A stretch of DNA of 64,000 nt from Trifolium pratense (taxonomy: Eukaryota; Streptophyta; Magnoliopsida; Fabales; Fabaceae), in assembly GCF_020283565.1 (NCBI RefSeq), contig NC_060060.1, positions 26,908,001 to 26,972,000 of the forward strand. The letters run 5' to 3'. The translations under genes and the position numbers were made by a program. The notes under the pieces were generated by a model. It was not told the origin of the DNA, ran no database searches, and saw nothing but the letters and a program-made list of their open reading frames with translations. The stretch's first letter is position 1. The number at the start of each line of letters is the position of its first letter. This document shows, in pieces, positions 23,483 to 35,611 of this stretch.

Positions 23483-26361
23483 TCAGATTCGAATATAATC
23501 TAAGCAAGATTTTCTCTCTAGTTCACGACTTTGTTGAAGTAGCAAGTAATCTTTATATTGAATGCCACGATATGCTGAGGGGTTATCCTCGCTAAGCAGC
23601 TCAGGTGCAGGGCTAACAATGGTATCAAGTGTAGGCCCATTTGCTGTACCAACAGAAATTCTTGCAGCTTTCTTATTCATCACAATAGCACGATGAACAA
23701 CACTCTTATACTTTCCATTTGTAAGTATCTGAGGACAAATATGAAACATCCATTAGTAATTCTTTTTTGTAAGTATAAGCATAATATTCCCTCAAATTCT
23801 TTATATGAGAATTAATTTATTTCATTTATTTCTTATAAAAAAGATACAAAAGAGTAATTATTTATTTATATTCAATAATGAAGATAAATTTTAACAATAG
23901 AAAACTACGTAAGAAAATCAAAACATTTCTTCTCACTTATCGATAACTTCAAATGTCGCGATATATTGTCTTAGTAGTGGATAAAATCATAAAAGGTTCG
24001 CAACTTTAAAGGTTTAATTGTTTGTTTGATCTCTTATGTTAATTTTAGGTTTTAATATAATCTCTTGCGTTTAAAATGTTTTAAGTTAGTCGTGTTAATT
24101 TTTGTAAATTTTTGTAGTCTACCTCGGTACGTCTTGTGCCAGAGAGGCTGATTCAATTAATATATCTCATTTTGGCTTGTTCAAAAAAAAAAAAAAAAAA
24201 AAATTGTCCATATAACTAACATATTTGAATACATTGACAACGTAAAAGAGTGCCACTTGAAAATTTTAGACAAAATTAACTCAAAATTTAACAGAAAAAA
24301 TGAACTTATGTTACCATCAGTAACATAAGAGACCAAATTAAAACTTTTATACATAGAGAAACTATTTAAAACTTAAAATCAATATAAGAGACAAAATATG
24401 CAATAGAATACATAAATGTATGCAACTTTAATTTTACCTCCAAATGATCTCCGGTGTTGATGAGAAACGAGTTAGGTAAAGGATTGACAGGAATCCACTT
24501 GCCATCATGTTCAATTTGAAGCCCACCAAGCTCATTTTGCATTAAGAGAGTTAAAAGCCCATGATCTGTGTGAGCAGGTAGGCCCATGACGAGTTCGGGC
24601 TTAGGGCAAGGTGGGTAGTAGTTGATAACAAGTAGCTGAGAGCCCGACTCCGCATTCATCATATTATGTATATAATTTTCTTCTAGGCTCAAGGTTAGAG
24701 ATATTGCTTTTAGCAACTCTCCAATCACTTCCCTATTCTTTGTAACATATTCCTCTAAAGTTTCACTGCAAATAGTTTAAAAAAATGAATAAATACCTTT
24801 ATAATGTCCTTAATTATGAGCAATCAACTTGTCTTTAATGTGCATTTTGTGTGACCATACTAGACGTTATTTTATGTTAAATTCTTCTCTTTTTTTTTTT
24901 GAAGGAATTTTATGTTAAATTCTTATTGGTTTCTTAAATAGTTTATTTATCACAACCAACTGCAAAATCATTATTTGTCCCATTCGACCTTGTCTTCCAT
25001 TAAGAATTTCCATATGTATAGTAATGTTAAATCGATGGTCCAACCCACTCTACCTTGTCTTCCACTCTACCTTCACATACACTATTCGTATGGTTGAATG
25101 TAGTTGTAGATTAAAAAAATAGTCGTTATGACCCAGTCAATTTTGAAAATAATTGCTAAATTATTAATGAGGAGTATATCACTATTAATGAGTGGTATTA
25201 TTTATTTTAAACACTTCAAAGGAATTACACACTTCAGAAGAACAGAGGCAGTCCCCACTCAAGAGCAGTACGACACAAATTAATTTTCACAGTATCTTTT
25301 CCTATGGACGGAAATTTGGTTCACCAATGGGAAGATCAAGGTTCTTTTCCTATGCTAATGCTCACAAGTGGTCCACCTTCACAAGTGGTCCACCGTAAAC
25401 AAATGATCTATCGAATATGAATTTTACAAAAGAAAAAAAGTGAGAACAAAATATTTAGAAGAAAAAAAGTTTCAAAAGAAGAAGATATAAGTGAAAGAAT
25501 GGTATACCTAAAACCGAGGGGATTGGAAGGAGCATGAAAGTGAGGGTGAACATAACATTTGAGAAAATCTCTCCAGTAGTGGGTTTTGTCTACTTTGATA
25601 TTGAAGCTTGTACCACATCTAATTGGATCAAATGGCTTTTCACCGATGCATTCTTTTTTTTCTTCACTTGGCAGATCGAAAAAGCATTGGCTTAATCTTA
25701 ACACCTCAGCCCTCAGTGTCTCCGACACCCCATGATTGATTAGCTTCAGTAATTAATCATTAAACAACTCATTATTAGTTTTAAGCATTCATTAGGAAAG
25801 AAAAGTACATCTAATATTCATGTGGAGTAGTCAAGAAAATATATACTAGAAATAATTAGTGTCTAAATATAAAACCGAAATTGAAGATAAATTACTAATA
25901 TTTTATATTTAGAGAATTGGTGGCTTATTAAGAGTGACTCTTAGTGGTAGAGTCAAAAAATTTGACCAGAGTCTGGGTAACTGCTCAAGTTTAGTGGGCT
26001 TTGACTCTGCTCATGGTGAATTTTATTATAGTATAATTTTAGCCCGGGTAACTATGTCTTTGTGATTTTGTAAAACTCGTTGTTATTTCTAACATGCACA
26101 ATGGTACAATTTAAAAAAATGATTGAGTTTGAATAATTGTACCATAAAGAAACCCCAATCGCGGCAAGCATCACCAAGTTTTTGAATTTCCATGGAACGG
26201 TCATTAGAATTGGAAGATATGAGTTTGGAAAAGTCAATTGTTGGAATATTCTCTGTTTCATTCACCATGGAATCATAATCTTCATTTTCGTTGTGGCAAA
26301 TGTAGTTAGAAGGAATAGACTTTAGAGAATTTGATTCAACTAATCGTTTAACACTAAACAT
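23483..26361 (-). CDS. 2-oxoglutarate/Fe(II)-dependent dioxygenase
   Basis: Minus-strand exons are 26361-26143, 25743-25508, 24765-24438 and 23728-23483. The junctions are GT-AG and the joined protein has 342 residues, the usual length. The N-terminal DIOX_N domain shows IPTIDFSKL, ACRDWGFF and LINHGVSE. The double-stranded beta-helix core has NYYPPC (200-205), the iron ligands His217 and Asp219 (AHTDHG) and His273 (VVHRAI), and the 2-oxoglutarate-binding Arg284 and Ser286 (ARISVG). All catalytic residues are present. These soluble enzymes hydroxylate, desaturate or demethylate small molecules. The sequence resembles plant enzymes labelled DMR6-like or flavonoid/alkaloid-type oxygenases, but the substrate cannot be read from it. 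Intron 3 contains a LINE tail and intron 2 a fragment of a foldback MITE. Confidence 0.95.
24105..24204 (+). mobile_element. LINE 3' tail in dioxygenase intron 3
   Basis: TAGTCTACCTCGGTACGTCT, TTGTGCCAGAGAGGCTG and CTCATTTTGGCTTGTTC are followed by about 21 A. It lies opposite in orientation to the host gene. It closely matches the minus-strand tail at 38870-38942 and the tail at 3797-3866. I found no unambiguous target duplication. Confidence 0.65.
25310..25432. repeat. Fragment of a foldback MITE in dioxygenase intron 2
   Basis: CACAAGTGGTCCACC occurs twice in tandem (about 25364-25394), followed by GATCTATCGAATATGAATTTTAC. The same words, inverted, lie at the right end of the foldback element at 32465-32831. 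Only one end of the element is recognisable here. Confidence 0.5.
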
Positions 26362-26431
26362 GTTGCTCTATGTTTGGGTGGAAGATAGAAGAAGCAAGTT
26401 TGGGTATAATAATTAACATTACTCCATGTGT

Positions 26432-26440
26432 CTTTTTATA
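26432..26440 (-). promoter_or_regulatory. TATA box of the dioxygenase gene
   Basis: On the minus strand this reads TATAAAAAG, about 75 bp before the ATG at 26361. The spacing is normal for a plant core promoter with a short leader. Confidence 0.55.
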
Positions 26441-26706
26441 TGCAAAACTTTGGTGGTTCATTTTTTGTTTGTCATGTAAACTTTGTGTGGTTTAGCTTAC
26501 ATTTCAACACCAACTGAACTTTCCATGTCGATACTTTAATTTGGTGGCCCTTTAGTATAGTTGATGGAGGACAACATGTGACTTTTAAAATAGGGGACCG
26601 GAAAACCGATTAAAAAATTGATTAAAATTTTAAAAATATTAAAATAGTGACTAAAAATATATTTAAAGCAAAAATAAATAATAAAAAAAATTGATGATGA
26701 ATAAAA

Positions 26707-27365
26707 GTCCGTTTGGATTAACTTATTTTTGAGCTTATGCAAACAGCTTATGTAATATAAATTATGTTTTATGATATTTTATAAGTTCACACTAGTGAAA
26801 ATTAGAGCTGTCAAATGAGCTGGCCCGGCCTAGTGAGCCAAACAATATATATCGGCTAGCCTAACCCGGTCCAGTTTTTGTTGGGCTATACATTTATGAG
26901 CACAGCCCAGCCCGTATGGGCCATGTGGGCTAACGGGTCTGGCCTGGTCCATTTCATTTTATTTTTTTCTCATTTATTTGATCTTTTTTTACATGACTTT
27001 GATGTATTAATTTCTCATAATTATCAATTTTATTGATATATAATTGTATGCAAATGTAAATAATTTTTATATCAGCACTAAATATCAATTAAACTCAAGT
27101 TTGATTCTTATAAAAGAAATAAAATCAAATTAATAAATTATAAACTTAAATTTTTAAAGAATTTTAGGTAAATATGACCCTTTTTATTATGTTTACACAT
27201 TTTTATTATGTTGGGCTAATGGGTCGCTCATTAGTCCGGCCCATTTTTTACGACTTTAATGAAAATTGTATTTTTATAAATTATTTTATCATAAATTATC
27301 TTGACAAATTTATAATAATACATAAAAATTACATAAGTTCAAAAATAAACTATTCAATCGCTAAC
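26707..27365. mobile_element. MITE with a hAT fragment nested in it
   Basis: The outer arms are GTCCGTTTGGATTAACTTAT..TTTTGAGCTTATG at the left and, inverted, AGTTTATTTTTGAACTTATG at about 27328-27350. Between them, from 26803, TAGAGCTGTCAAATGAGC begins a hAT-like GC-rich segment (GGCCCGGCC, AGCCCAGCCCG). Its other end is probably near 27211-27250 (GGGCTAATGGGTCGCTCATT). Exact termini are uncertain. From 27365 to 28700 I see only AT-rich spacer and a short balanced-composition stretch (28220-28480) without a recognised gene. Confidence 0.45.
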
Positions 27366-28707
27366 CAATTTTTTGGTAGGTGTGATGATTACATCAAAAT
27401 TGTTAGAAAACCAATAAAATCCACAACAAGAAAAAGGCCAAAGATGCTTTTACGAAAGCCCATCAGTGATGCCGATGGCTAAGATAATTTCGTCCAGGGC
27501 TTCTGTCACCCTGCCATGCAAATGCATTATTACACACAGAATAAGCATCGTAGAAAAAAGCACTTGTACTGGGAAAAACAGACGCGTTTTTCTTGCATAT
27601 GCTACATGTGTCATGATATAGCGTTTCAAAAAAAATTACAGTAATATTAGTAGTAAATGAGAGTTATAAAACGAGATATTGTGAATTTTTAAACGAGAAA
27701 TTATGAAGTTCAAATATTTTAGATTCTCTTTATTCAAAAATGAGATATAAATTGGGATTGTGTATTAGTTACACAACGTCATAAAAGAGATTATTCTATT
27801 TAGATTAATTTTTTTAGATGTTTTATAATTAATTGTTATACTATAATTTTATTAAATGGAGTGTGGGATAAAAATTGTCTTGTTTATCAAACTTTTTTTA
27901 TATTAGTGAAAACATGATAATTTTTTATTTAATTGATATTATTTGTAATTTAAATTGATGACAATTTTTTTATCATTTTTGCATTTTTTTTTCTTCTATT
28001 AGAGCCTATTTTTAATAATATCATGTGACCTCTAAAAAGTAGAAAGACCAATACCGTCCTGATTAAATTAATGACCACCCACTTAAAGCTAGCATATATC
28101 ACTTATCTTTTCAATCTAAAAATTATTTTCTTCTTTAAAAAAAGATCAAATATTATTTATTTATTTTTGTAAACTAAGTATAATGACATAAAAAAAAAAA
28201 GAAAGAAGGAATGTCAATTAAATTGACATCCTTATAAACCCTAATTCTTCGTCAAGTGTTCGTGTATATATATATATACACGACTCTTTTGAGTCAAACA
28301 GTTCGAAATCAATCACGATGATACAAACAATAACGCCACCAAAGGCAAACCTTAGATTTTGAAATCTGTAAAGATCATGAACGGCAACAACAAACCGAAC
28401 TAAAAACAGGTAGTATATGGCATGGATAGAGAGTTCAAACTCTACCAAGTTACAATTAAGCTAAACCTAGAAAAACAATAAAGAAAGCAAGTAAAACAAA
28501 AGATAATAAAAACATTCATTTTCATTCATCGGTTTGATTTGTGTTCAACACACTACATTTATACTACTTCTAAATTATTAATAAACTACTACCTAATAAT
28601 TATTTAATTAACTACTATTAATTTTCTATCGGCATCACCGCTTGATTTATGTGGGTATGGCTATTGGAGCCCTTGCCACGTTCCATCACTGTTTATCATG
28701 ACTACCA

Positions 28708-29770
28708 ACTTTTTGGTCCCCCTATTTCTAAAACCTACTTTTTGGTCCCCTAATTAGAAAGTCAACAAAAAAATTGGTCCCGCTCCCATTTTAATGATGT
28801 GGCGCTGAGTTGACACTAATGAGTTGGAAAAAACCTTGTCCATGTCATTTTATTAAATTCCATGTAATTTTATCAGTTATTATAAATCTAATAATAATTA
28901 GTAAAAAAAATAATTGATAAATCAAATTAAATCAAATAATTAGTAAATATTATTATTTTCAAATAAAACTTATAAATAATTTATAAATCAAAGAACCCTA
29001 ATCCCAAAATCCCCAAATCGATTCATCATTTTCATCACTTGCTTTGAACCAATCCATAATCTTCATCAATACACAAGTTCAAATCTCTCTCTTTCTCTCT
29101 CTCTCTCTGGTTAGGAGACAACACAAGAACAGTATGGGAAGGTGTGGTGGCCGGCGAGAGGTGTCGCAGCAGTGATGTGTGGCCAGTGGTGTAATGTTTC
29201 GTCTTCCTATTTTTAATTTTCGAGTGGAGGTGGTTGTAGATACATAGGTGTCTTTGTTAACATATTGTTTGCAGATAAAAAAAATCATCAGACCTGAGAT
29301 TCACCACACCCAACAAACCCTTTCTTTGTCATTGGAGTAGAAAAAGAAGTAAAAGTGATTCCTTTGTTGTTGTTGTTGTTGTTGTTAGGTTACACAACTT
29401 TCTAAAAAATTCTAGATCTAAACTTTTGATTATTATCTCTCTATGTTAGGAATCAAGATATGGATTTCAAATTTTAATCTTACTGTGATGATGAATTTAT
29501 TTTTGTTTTGTTAATATCATTAAATATATATATTTTAAATGAAAAATAAAATTAATAACTAAAACAATGATATGGAAAAAATTTAATCCAACTCATACAT
29601 GCCACTAAGTGCCATGTCATTAATAACATAGCCACATCATAAAAAATGGGAGAGGGGCTAAAAAAATATGTTAGACTTTTGAAACTGGGGACCAAAAAAT
29701 TGGTTTTAAAAATAGGGGGACTAAAAGTTTAAAAATATCAAAATAGAGGGACCAAAATTGCATTTAAGCC
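28708..29770. mobile_element. Long-TIR transposon (Mutator-like, non-autonomous)
   Basis: The left arm (TTTTGGTCCCCCTATTTCTA, AATTGGTCCCGCTCCCATTT, ATGATGTGGC, AATGAGTTGGA) is mirrored at the right. Read on the minus strand, the right end gives TTTTGGTCCC, AGTCCCCCTATTTTTAAAAC, CCTCTCCCATTTTTTATGAT and ATGAGTTGGATT. The arms are about 150 bp and imperfect. The internal 700 bp contain CT and TTG microsatellites (29084-29108, 29364-29387) and no transposase. I could not see a 9-bp target duplication, so the class is an inference from TIR length. Confidence 0.6.
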
Positions 29771-30130
29771 TTTATTTTTTTTTTTTAAAGTTGTTTTTTT
29801 TTTTTTAATAAGCAAAATATATTATAAGGGAGTACAAGGGGTACTCAAACCCTTACAAAAAAACACACCAAATCAATAGTTTTGAATACAAGACAAAGGA
29901 TCTAAACACCAACTTGAAAATGGATAGCAAGATTTACGACCATAACGATTAGTAAACCACACCCAAGAGGAAAGCTTGATTGCATCCACAACCGACGATA
30001 CACTCATAAGATGGATGAGTGAGATGACACAAGTTTGAACCCCAATTTTCTAAATATATGATATAATGTCTTTACCAACTGAACTAAACTCATGGGACTA
30101 AATCACTCAATTTTAGTATAGTCGAATGGT
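29771..30130 (-). mobile_element. LINE-tail-like and tRNA-like repeat fragments
   Basis: A T-run near 29797-29808, then AATAAGCAAAATATATTATAAGGGAGTACAAGGGGTACTC, looks like an inverted LINE 3' end with its A-tail at the left. From about 29980 a second piece (GTTTGAACCCC, TTACCAACTGAACTAAACTC) matches the 3' part of the SINE-like repeats at 22160 and 33370. Boundaries are vague. Confidence 0.4.
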
Positions 30131-30460
30131 ATCTTAAAAATCACAGCACATCAAACAGTTTGATTCAACTCTAAAACTATATTAGTAAAAAATTGGTTTT
30201 TTTTTTAAAAAAAATTAATTGGATTTGGTTCATAACTGGTTCGAAATAAATTTATAATTAGTTTATAACAAAAATTGGGTTATTCATTTAAACAATTTTA
30301 AATAGATTTTTTTTACTTAAGCAATTTTATTTTTTTTTACAATACTGACAATACTCAAGCCAATTTTTTTTATTGATCGAATAAAACAAAAGATTTATTA
30401 ATTATTTTAAAAATATAATTTTTCTTTAATTTAACGAATGAATTGATTTATAATCAACCA

Positions 30461-31902
30461 AAAGTTTTTTTTTAAGTCCAAACATATTTTTTACTTAACC
30501 CGGAACATCCCTTTTCACCTCCCTATTATTAAAAAAATTTGTTTTTTAGGCCCCACATGTTACTCTTAAACCCCCAAAAAATCCCAAAATACCCTTATTT
30601 TTGGGGTCAGTTTCATTTGGTTTCTATAATACGAAACTTCGACGTTTTCGTATTGTATGATACGAATACGCTAACCTTCCTTTCGTAAATAGAAAACGGT
30701 GGTTAGGAATCGGAAACGCTAAGCTTCGTCTCCTATGAACCGAAAATGGTGGTATTCGAATTCTAGGAACCGGAAACGCTATAATTCGTATTCGACAAAC
30801 CGAAGTCATGTGTTATCAATAATATTTACAAGCGCTGATCTCAAATTGACCCTTGTAGATACGCAATTTTTGAAGGTTTGGAATTTTGTGATTTTTGATT
30901 TATTTTCGTTTCATTCTGCTCAATTTCAAGTTGATTACTTTCAGATTCGGTTTACCCTGTGTATTTTCCATGGTGATTTCGCGCCAATTGCGCTTATTTT
31001 CAATGCCTTTCACTATGCTCGTAACTGTTGTTTGTTTTGCATAAATATTTCTTTACACGGTTTGTCAATATCGTTATCCTTTGTTAAACTACTTGATTTT
31101 GGGGTGGATAGTTTAGTAAAGCTAGAATAGGTGTTTGATAAAAAAAATGCATCATAGGTGTTTGATTGAATGCCCATGAGAAAATTATGGTGTTTAGCAT
31201 CACATGTTTTTGGTAGGATTAGAAAGATATTATAACATGTGTTTCTTAGATTGTCATCATAGATAAAATATAACTATATGTCATGGACTTAGTTTTGAAC
31301 ATGTTTTTTTGATGTCGAAGAAGATAATTTAGTGTGGTAAGATGATATGCATGGTAATTATAGTCTCAAGTCAGGATATAATTTAGTTTTGAACATGTTT
31401 TTTTATGTATTATATAAGTTATTCTAATTTGTATTGAGTTTTTGTGTCATCGAATTTGAGTGTGAGGTGTTACCCAACAAATAACCAGCCTAATTTTTGT
31501 ATCTATGTGCATGAATGAAATGAGCCTTACCATAAATTTCTAATTTTTTTTAAAAATGTTATAGTCAACAGAAACGGTTTTCTAGTGTTCTCTAAATTAG
31601 ATCACTAAAACCGTTCTTTAAAGTAGGAAAAGTGAACAGTTATTGCACATTACACAACAGTTGTTTTATTGTTGCCATAAGACGAAAATGTTGTGTGTGG
31701 TTTCGGTGGTAGTTGCAATACAAATGCATACAAATTCGTTTTCCAAATTGGGTTTCAAGGGCAAAATTGTCAAGACAGGGAGCTTGAGAGTAATATAGGG
31801 AGGCCTAAAAAGCAAATTTCACTATTAAAAACTTTTAAAATACTAAAACATCCTTTTTAAAGTTTTTTTTTTTAAGTCCAAACATATTTTTTACTTAGCC
31901 CA
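30461..31902. repeat. Block flanked by about 42-bp direct repeats
   Basis: AAAGTTTTTTTTT then AAGTCCAAACATATTTTTTACTTA occurs at 30461-30501 and at 31859-31902 with one extra T and one substitution. Just inside are inverted ends, AAATTTGTTTTTTAGGCC at about 30536 and GGCCTAAAAAGCAAATTT at about 31803. Between 30640 and 30800 a unit of about 60 bp starting CGGAAACGCT repeats two to three times. No transposase or other gene is recognisable. A frame at 30735-31130 has no known relatives that I can name. Confidence 0.6.
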
Positions 31903-32053
31903 AAACATAATTTTAACTCACTAACTCTCTAGATAGAGTAACTCTCTCACTCCTCACATTTTGTTTTCATAATGCTATTGAATGAAGTCGAAGTCGCATT
32001 ATTAGAGATTTATTATTAGGTTTCTATTGTTTTACTGACTTGGTTAAACATTA

Positions 32054-32334
32054 TTCCCTCCGTCCCATATTATAAGAAGAAAAAAAATTATTTTTTCATG
32101 TTTCAAATTATAAGCAAAAAAAACTAACTTTTATCATTTTCAAGATAAACTTTTACCTAATATACTCTCTCTCTTCTTTTACCCATAATCAATAACCAAT
32201 AAAAACTGTTTTTACATCTTCCCATGAAACTTATTTCAACAAACACATAAAAAGTCAACCTTGAAATTATCATATTTTACTTTTCTTAATAAGTGTGAAA
32301 ATAATTTTTTTGCTTATATTATGAGACAGGAGAG
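32054..32334. mobile_element. Stowaway-type MITE
   Basis: It starts TTCCCTCCGTCCCATATTAT and ends GCTTATATTATGAGACAGGAGAG, the inverse of the family start CTCCCTCCGTCC. TA occurs on both sides (32052-32053 and 32335-32336). The length of 281 bp and the TA target fit Stowaway (Tc1/mariner-derived) elements. Confidence 0.8.
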
Positions 32335-32464
32335 TATTATGTAACTTTCAGTTGTGGTATATTTGAATTGATGCAAATACCCATGTGTACATAGTACTTC
32401 GAACAAATTTTATTTTTATAATTTTAATGTATCAAGATTTAATATGTAGGTAAATTCTAATATG

Positions 32465-32831
32465 GACCACTTCATCAAGTGGTTCATGATGGACCAGTCA
32501 TGAATAACATTATAACGAATACGAATTTTATAAAATCCACCGTTGGATTGAAAATTTATATCATATAGATCATCCAGAGAAAAATTTAGAAAAATTGAAA
32601 ATCATTTGATATGTTATTAAGACACATCAAGATTAACGGTTTATTAAATAACGTAAATCTTGATGGGTCTCAATAACATATCAAATGATTTTAAAAAACA
32701 TTTAAAAAACTTATGGATGATCTATACGATATAAACTTTCAATCCAAGAGTGAATTTCGTAAAATTCATATTCGGTAGATCACTTGTTCACGGTGGACCA
32801 CTTGTAAAGGTGGTCCACCGTAGCATTGACC
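32465..32831. mobile_element. Foldback MITE with 8-bp flanking repeat
   Basis: Two long arms mirror each other. Left: ATCCACCGTTGGATTGAAA, ATCATATAGATCATCC, ATCATTTGATATGTTATT, ACATCAAGATT. Right: AATCTTGATGGGTCTC, AATAACATATCAAATGAT, GGATGATCTATACGAT, TTTCAATCCAAG. CTAATATG flanks it on both sides (32457-32464 and 32832-32839). Ends carry GACCAC..GTGGT words. It is related to the fragment at 25310-25432. Confidence 0.7.
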
Positions 32832-32880
32832 CTAATATGTATGTCATGCTAAATATTCTAAGCAAATTTAGTATAAGTGC

Positions 32881-33599
32881 GGGGACGGATTTAGGATTTT
32901 TTTGTGTGGCCAAAATTTATTAGTTTTAAAAGTTTTAAATGACAATGTTAAATTCAAGTATGAAAGATATACTTTATCAGTCTCAAATTTTGGTCATTTA
33001 GAATTTTGCACATAATATTATTTGTCTCCCCACTAAATAATTGTGCTTCTCTTTTATTTTATTTTTTTGACATGATATGTATTTAAATATGACTTCTTAA
33101 AATGACAACAATTCAAGATAAAAATAATGAAAATTATGACCCATAAATCAAATATTTTGTATTCTTTTTTTTCCCCTAAATGAACCTTTTTAAAAAAATA
33201 TCTACGAAATAATCATTCAAAAATACAAGTTTTTCTTAAGAGTATATATCAAAATTGAGTGCATGATAATTTTTTTAAGATTAAAAATTTAATAAAAATT
33301 AAGTAAAGACTAAATTTAAAATATCACTATTTTATAGAGATCAAAAACATATTTAACTCTTTTTTTTTGTCTAGTAGCCTAGTGGTTAGAAATTTCACCT
33401 TAAACATGAATAAGTTGAGTGTTAAGGGTTCAAACCTCAGCTCCTGAATAATTTATGTTGTCTCAACCAACTGAGTTAAGCTCATGGAAACAAAATATAT
33501 TTAACTCTATACACATATAGACCTAATGTATGTATAAAAAAAATTTAAATTTTGGTGTGGCCATGGCCACACTAGGCCTTCAAGTAGATCCGTCCGTGT
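32881..33599. mobile_element. Non-autonomous transposon with a SINE nested inside
   Basis: The left end GGGGACGGATTTAGG and the inverted right end (CACGGACGGATCTAC on the minus strand, about 33585-33599) are alike. GTGTGGCCA occurs near both ends, including the palindrome GTGTGGCCATGGCCACAC at about 33554-33571. A related element with GGGACGGATTTAG and inverted TCAGGGAAGGATCC is at 50828-51160. At 33370-33490 a tRNA-like SINE (TAGCCTAGTGG, GGTTCAAACC) is inserted. Confidence 0.5.
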
Positions 33600-33681
33600 A
33601 TGAGTATTATATGAATGTTGATATTATACAAGTAAAAGACCCATAAACGACTAATGTCTTACTATTTTAAGTTAAAATTTA

Positions 33682-33901
33682 GGGTCCGTTTGGATTTGGC
33701 TTATTTTTTACCTTATAAAAATAGTTTATACAAATAAATAAGCTTTTATGTTAATTTAGAAGTTTTCACCAACAAAAAATGTATATTTAGCTGTTTTTTC
33801 ATAAACTAACTTGAAAAACTTATAATAATATATAAAAATTTATTTATTTGCATAAATTATTTTGAATAAACTTAAAAATAAGTCAATCCAAATAAATCCT
33901 A
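33682..33901. mobile_element. MITE with GTCCGTTTGGATT ends
   Basis: It opens GGGTCCGTTTGGATTTGGC and closes GTCAATCCAAATAAATCC, its inverse. It is about 220 bp with AT-rich internal inverted words. TTA precedes the left end; the right target copy is not exact. The same family type is seen at 8205 and 26707. Confidence 0.6.
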
Positions 33902-34014
33902 TTGTCTAACTTACTTCTATGGTTGCTCAAAATCTAATGTGAAGATTTTTTGGACCCCTCGTGACCTAACAAAAATAACTAAAGCACGTTAACAACAAAA
34001 AAAAAATTGTCTAA

Positions 34015-34330
34015 CAAGAAAAATGAAAAATAAATTAATACGAAGCATGCTTAATAAATGTTAAGAATGAGTAGTGTTTTAATTGAAGTGTAGATTGTGG
34101 AGAAAGAACATTACGGAAGAAGGTTCACCAAGAATAACTTAAGCATGCTATTGCTAATTATTAAGAATGAAAAACACCTAAAAAACATGCTGTAAAAAGG
34201 GAAATGAAAAAAAGAATAAGAAGCACGCTTAAAGCATGTTAAGAATTAGAAGTGTTTTTTTAATTGACACAAGTGTGGTGTGGACTGTGGAATAATAAAA
34301 GAAAACACGGAAGAAATAAGGTTCCCAGAA
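34015..34330. repeat. Imperfect tandem duplication, offset about 181 bp
   Basis: The order AAATGAAAAA, GAAGCATGCTTAA, ATGTTAAGAAT, AGTGTTTTAATTG, GGAAGAA, GGTTC occurs from 34020 and again from 34200 with many differences. No gene is visible in it. From 34330 to 35600 I see only AT-rich spacer. Confidence 0.55.
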
Positions 34331-35611
34331 AAATCGCATAGGTAACTATGGTCTATGGGGGAGAAGTGGTGTCACTAGCACATTATATGATCTGATGTGC
34401 CACTTTATCTAATGGCTTTCCATGGTGGTCCACCCATACTTTTGAATTTTTTTTTGTAGGGCGCATGAGAAAATGGGTGTGGGTTACAAAAGAAATTTTC
34501 CACCTTAGAAGTCACAAAGTTAAGCTTTAAAGTTCAAAGTGACTTGATTTGTGATTGGTAAGTCCAATAAATTAGTTTATAGGTAACTAGTTTATAAGGT
34601 TGTTTGATAAAAATGTGAAACCTGTTTGGTAACATATTTCTCTAATTAATCTATAGTGTTTTTTGAGATGTTATTTTAAACGGTGTTTGAGCTTATAACT
34701 TTTTACATTTTTACACTTGTTATTTTCATTTTATTATTTTTAAAAATAATAACTTCCCACTTAACTATATCTTTTTATATCATTTTATATTTATGATAGT
34801 TAAATTTATTAAACACTTTAATTTTTTCTTTTTATTATCTTTTCAACTATAAACTATCTGGGCTATAAGTTCTAAATACACTCTTTCTGCCCATTTTCTC
34901 AAGTTTTCTTCTTAAGTCAATTGTCCAGGTTTAGTCAACTGCCGTAATCCACTCTTTTAGTAAGTATTTTATATTATCTGCATTATCTGAATGTACTTAC
35001 TAAAATTAGATGGGTTTCATCGTACAACCATTGGTAAAAACATTATTGACTTAAATGCAGTTTTTATTTTCTATTTTAAAATTGGACAGTTTTAAAATAT
35101 TCAACATATGTTATGTCAAATCGTTTAAAATATATTATATCATTAATTTATAGTTAAAAATTATGATAAAGGAACCAAATTATCATATTGGGATTAAATC
35201 TGCAAAATGATAAAAATTGGGAGAACAAAATAGTCACATTTTGAATCCTACGGCTTTTATGTTTAGATATAAAATTAACTACCGTAAACCAAAACATTTT
35301 ATGTACATGTGCATGTGACGAAGTGCATAGATTGATCTAAGCTTTCTATCTTGACACAGGTTTATCTATTACAGGATTTAATTGTTTGAACAATTTAGGT
35401 TGATCATAATATAGGCTAATCTCCATTCATGATCAGATTACATGTATTTTTAACTTTCTTAGGCGTAACAAATTTAGCGTAGCTTTTGACGATGATAGTT
35501 TTTCGCTATGATTTTGACGATTCTTTAATATCAATATGTACAAAAGAAGAGCGCCTAAAATGAAGTTAAATTTAAATATGTTTTATTCGAGTTTGATTCT
35601 TCAACAATCAG

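Noticed and set aside
30735..31130. 131-codon frame in the 1.36-kb block
   Set aside because: Composition is hydrophobic and T-rich with no recognisable domain. The start lies within the CGGAAACGCT repeats.
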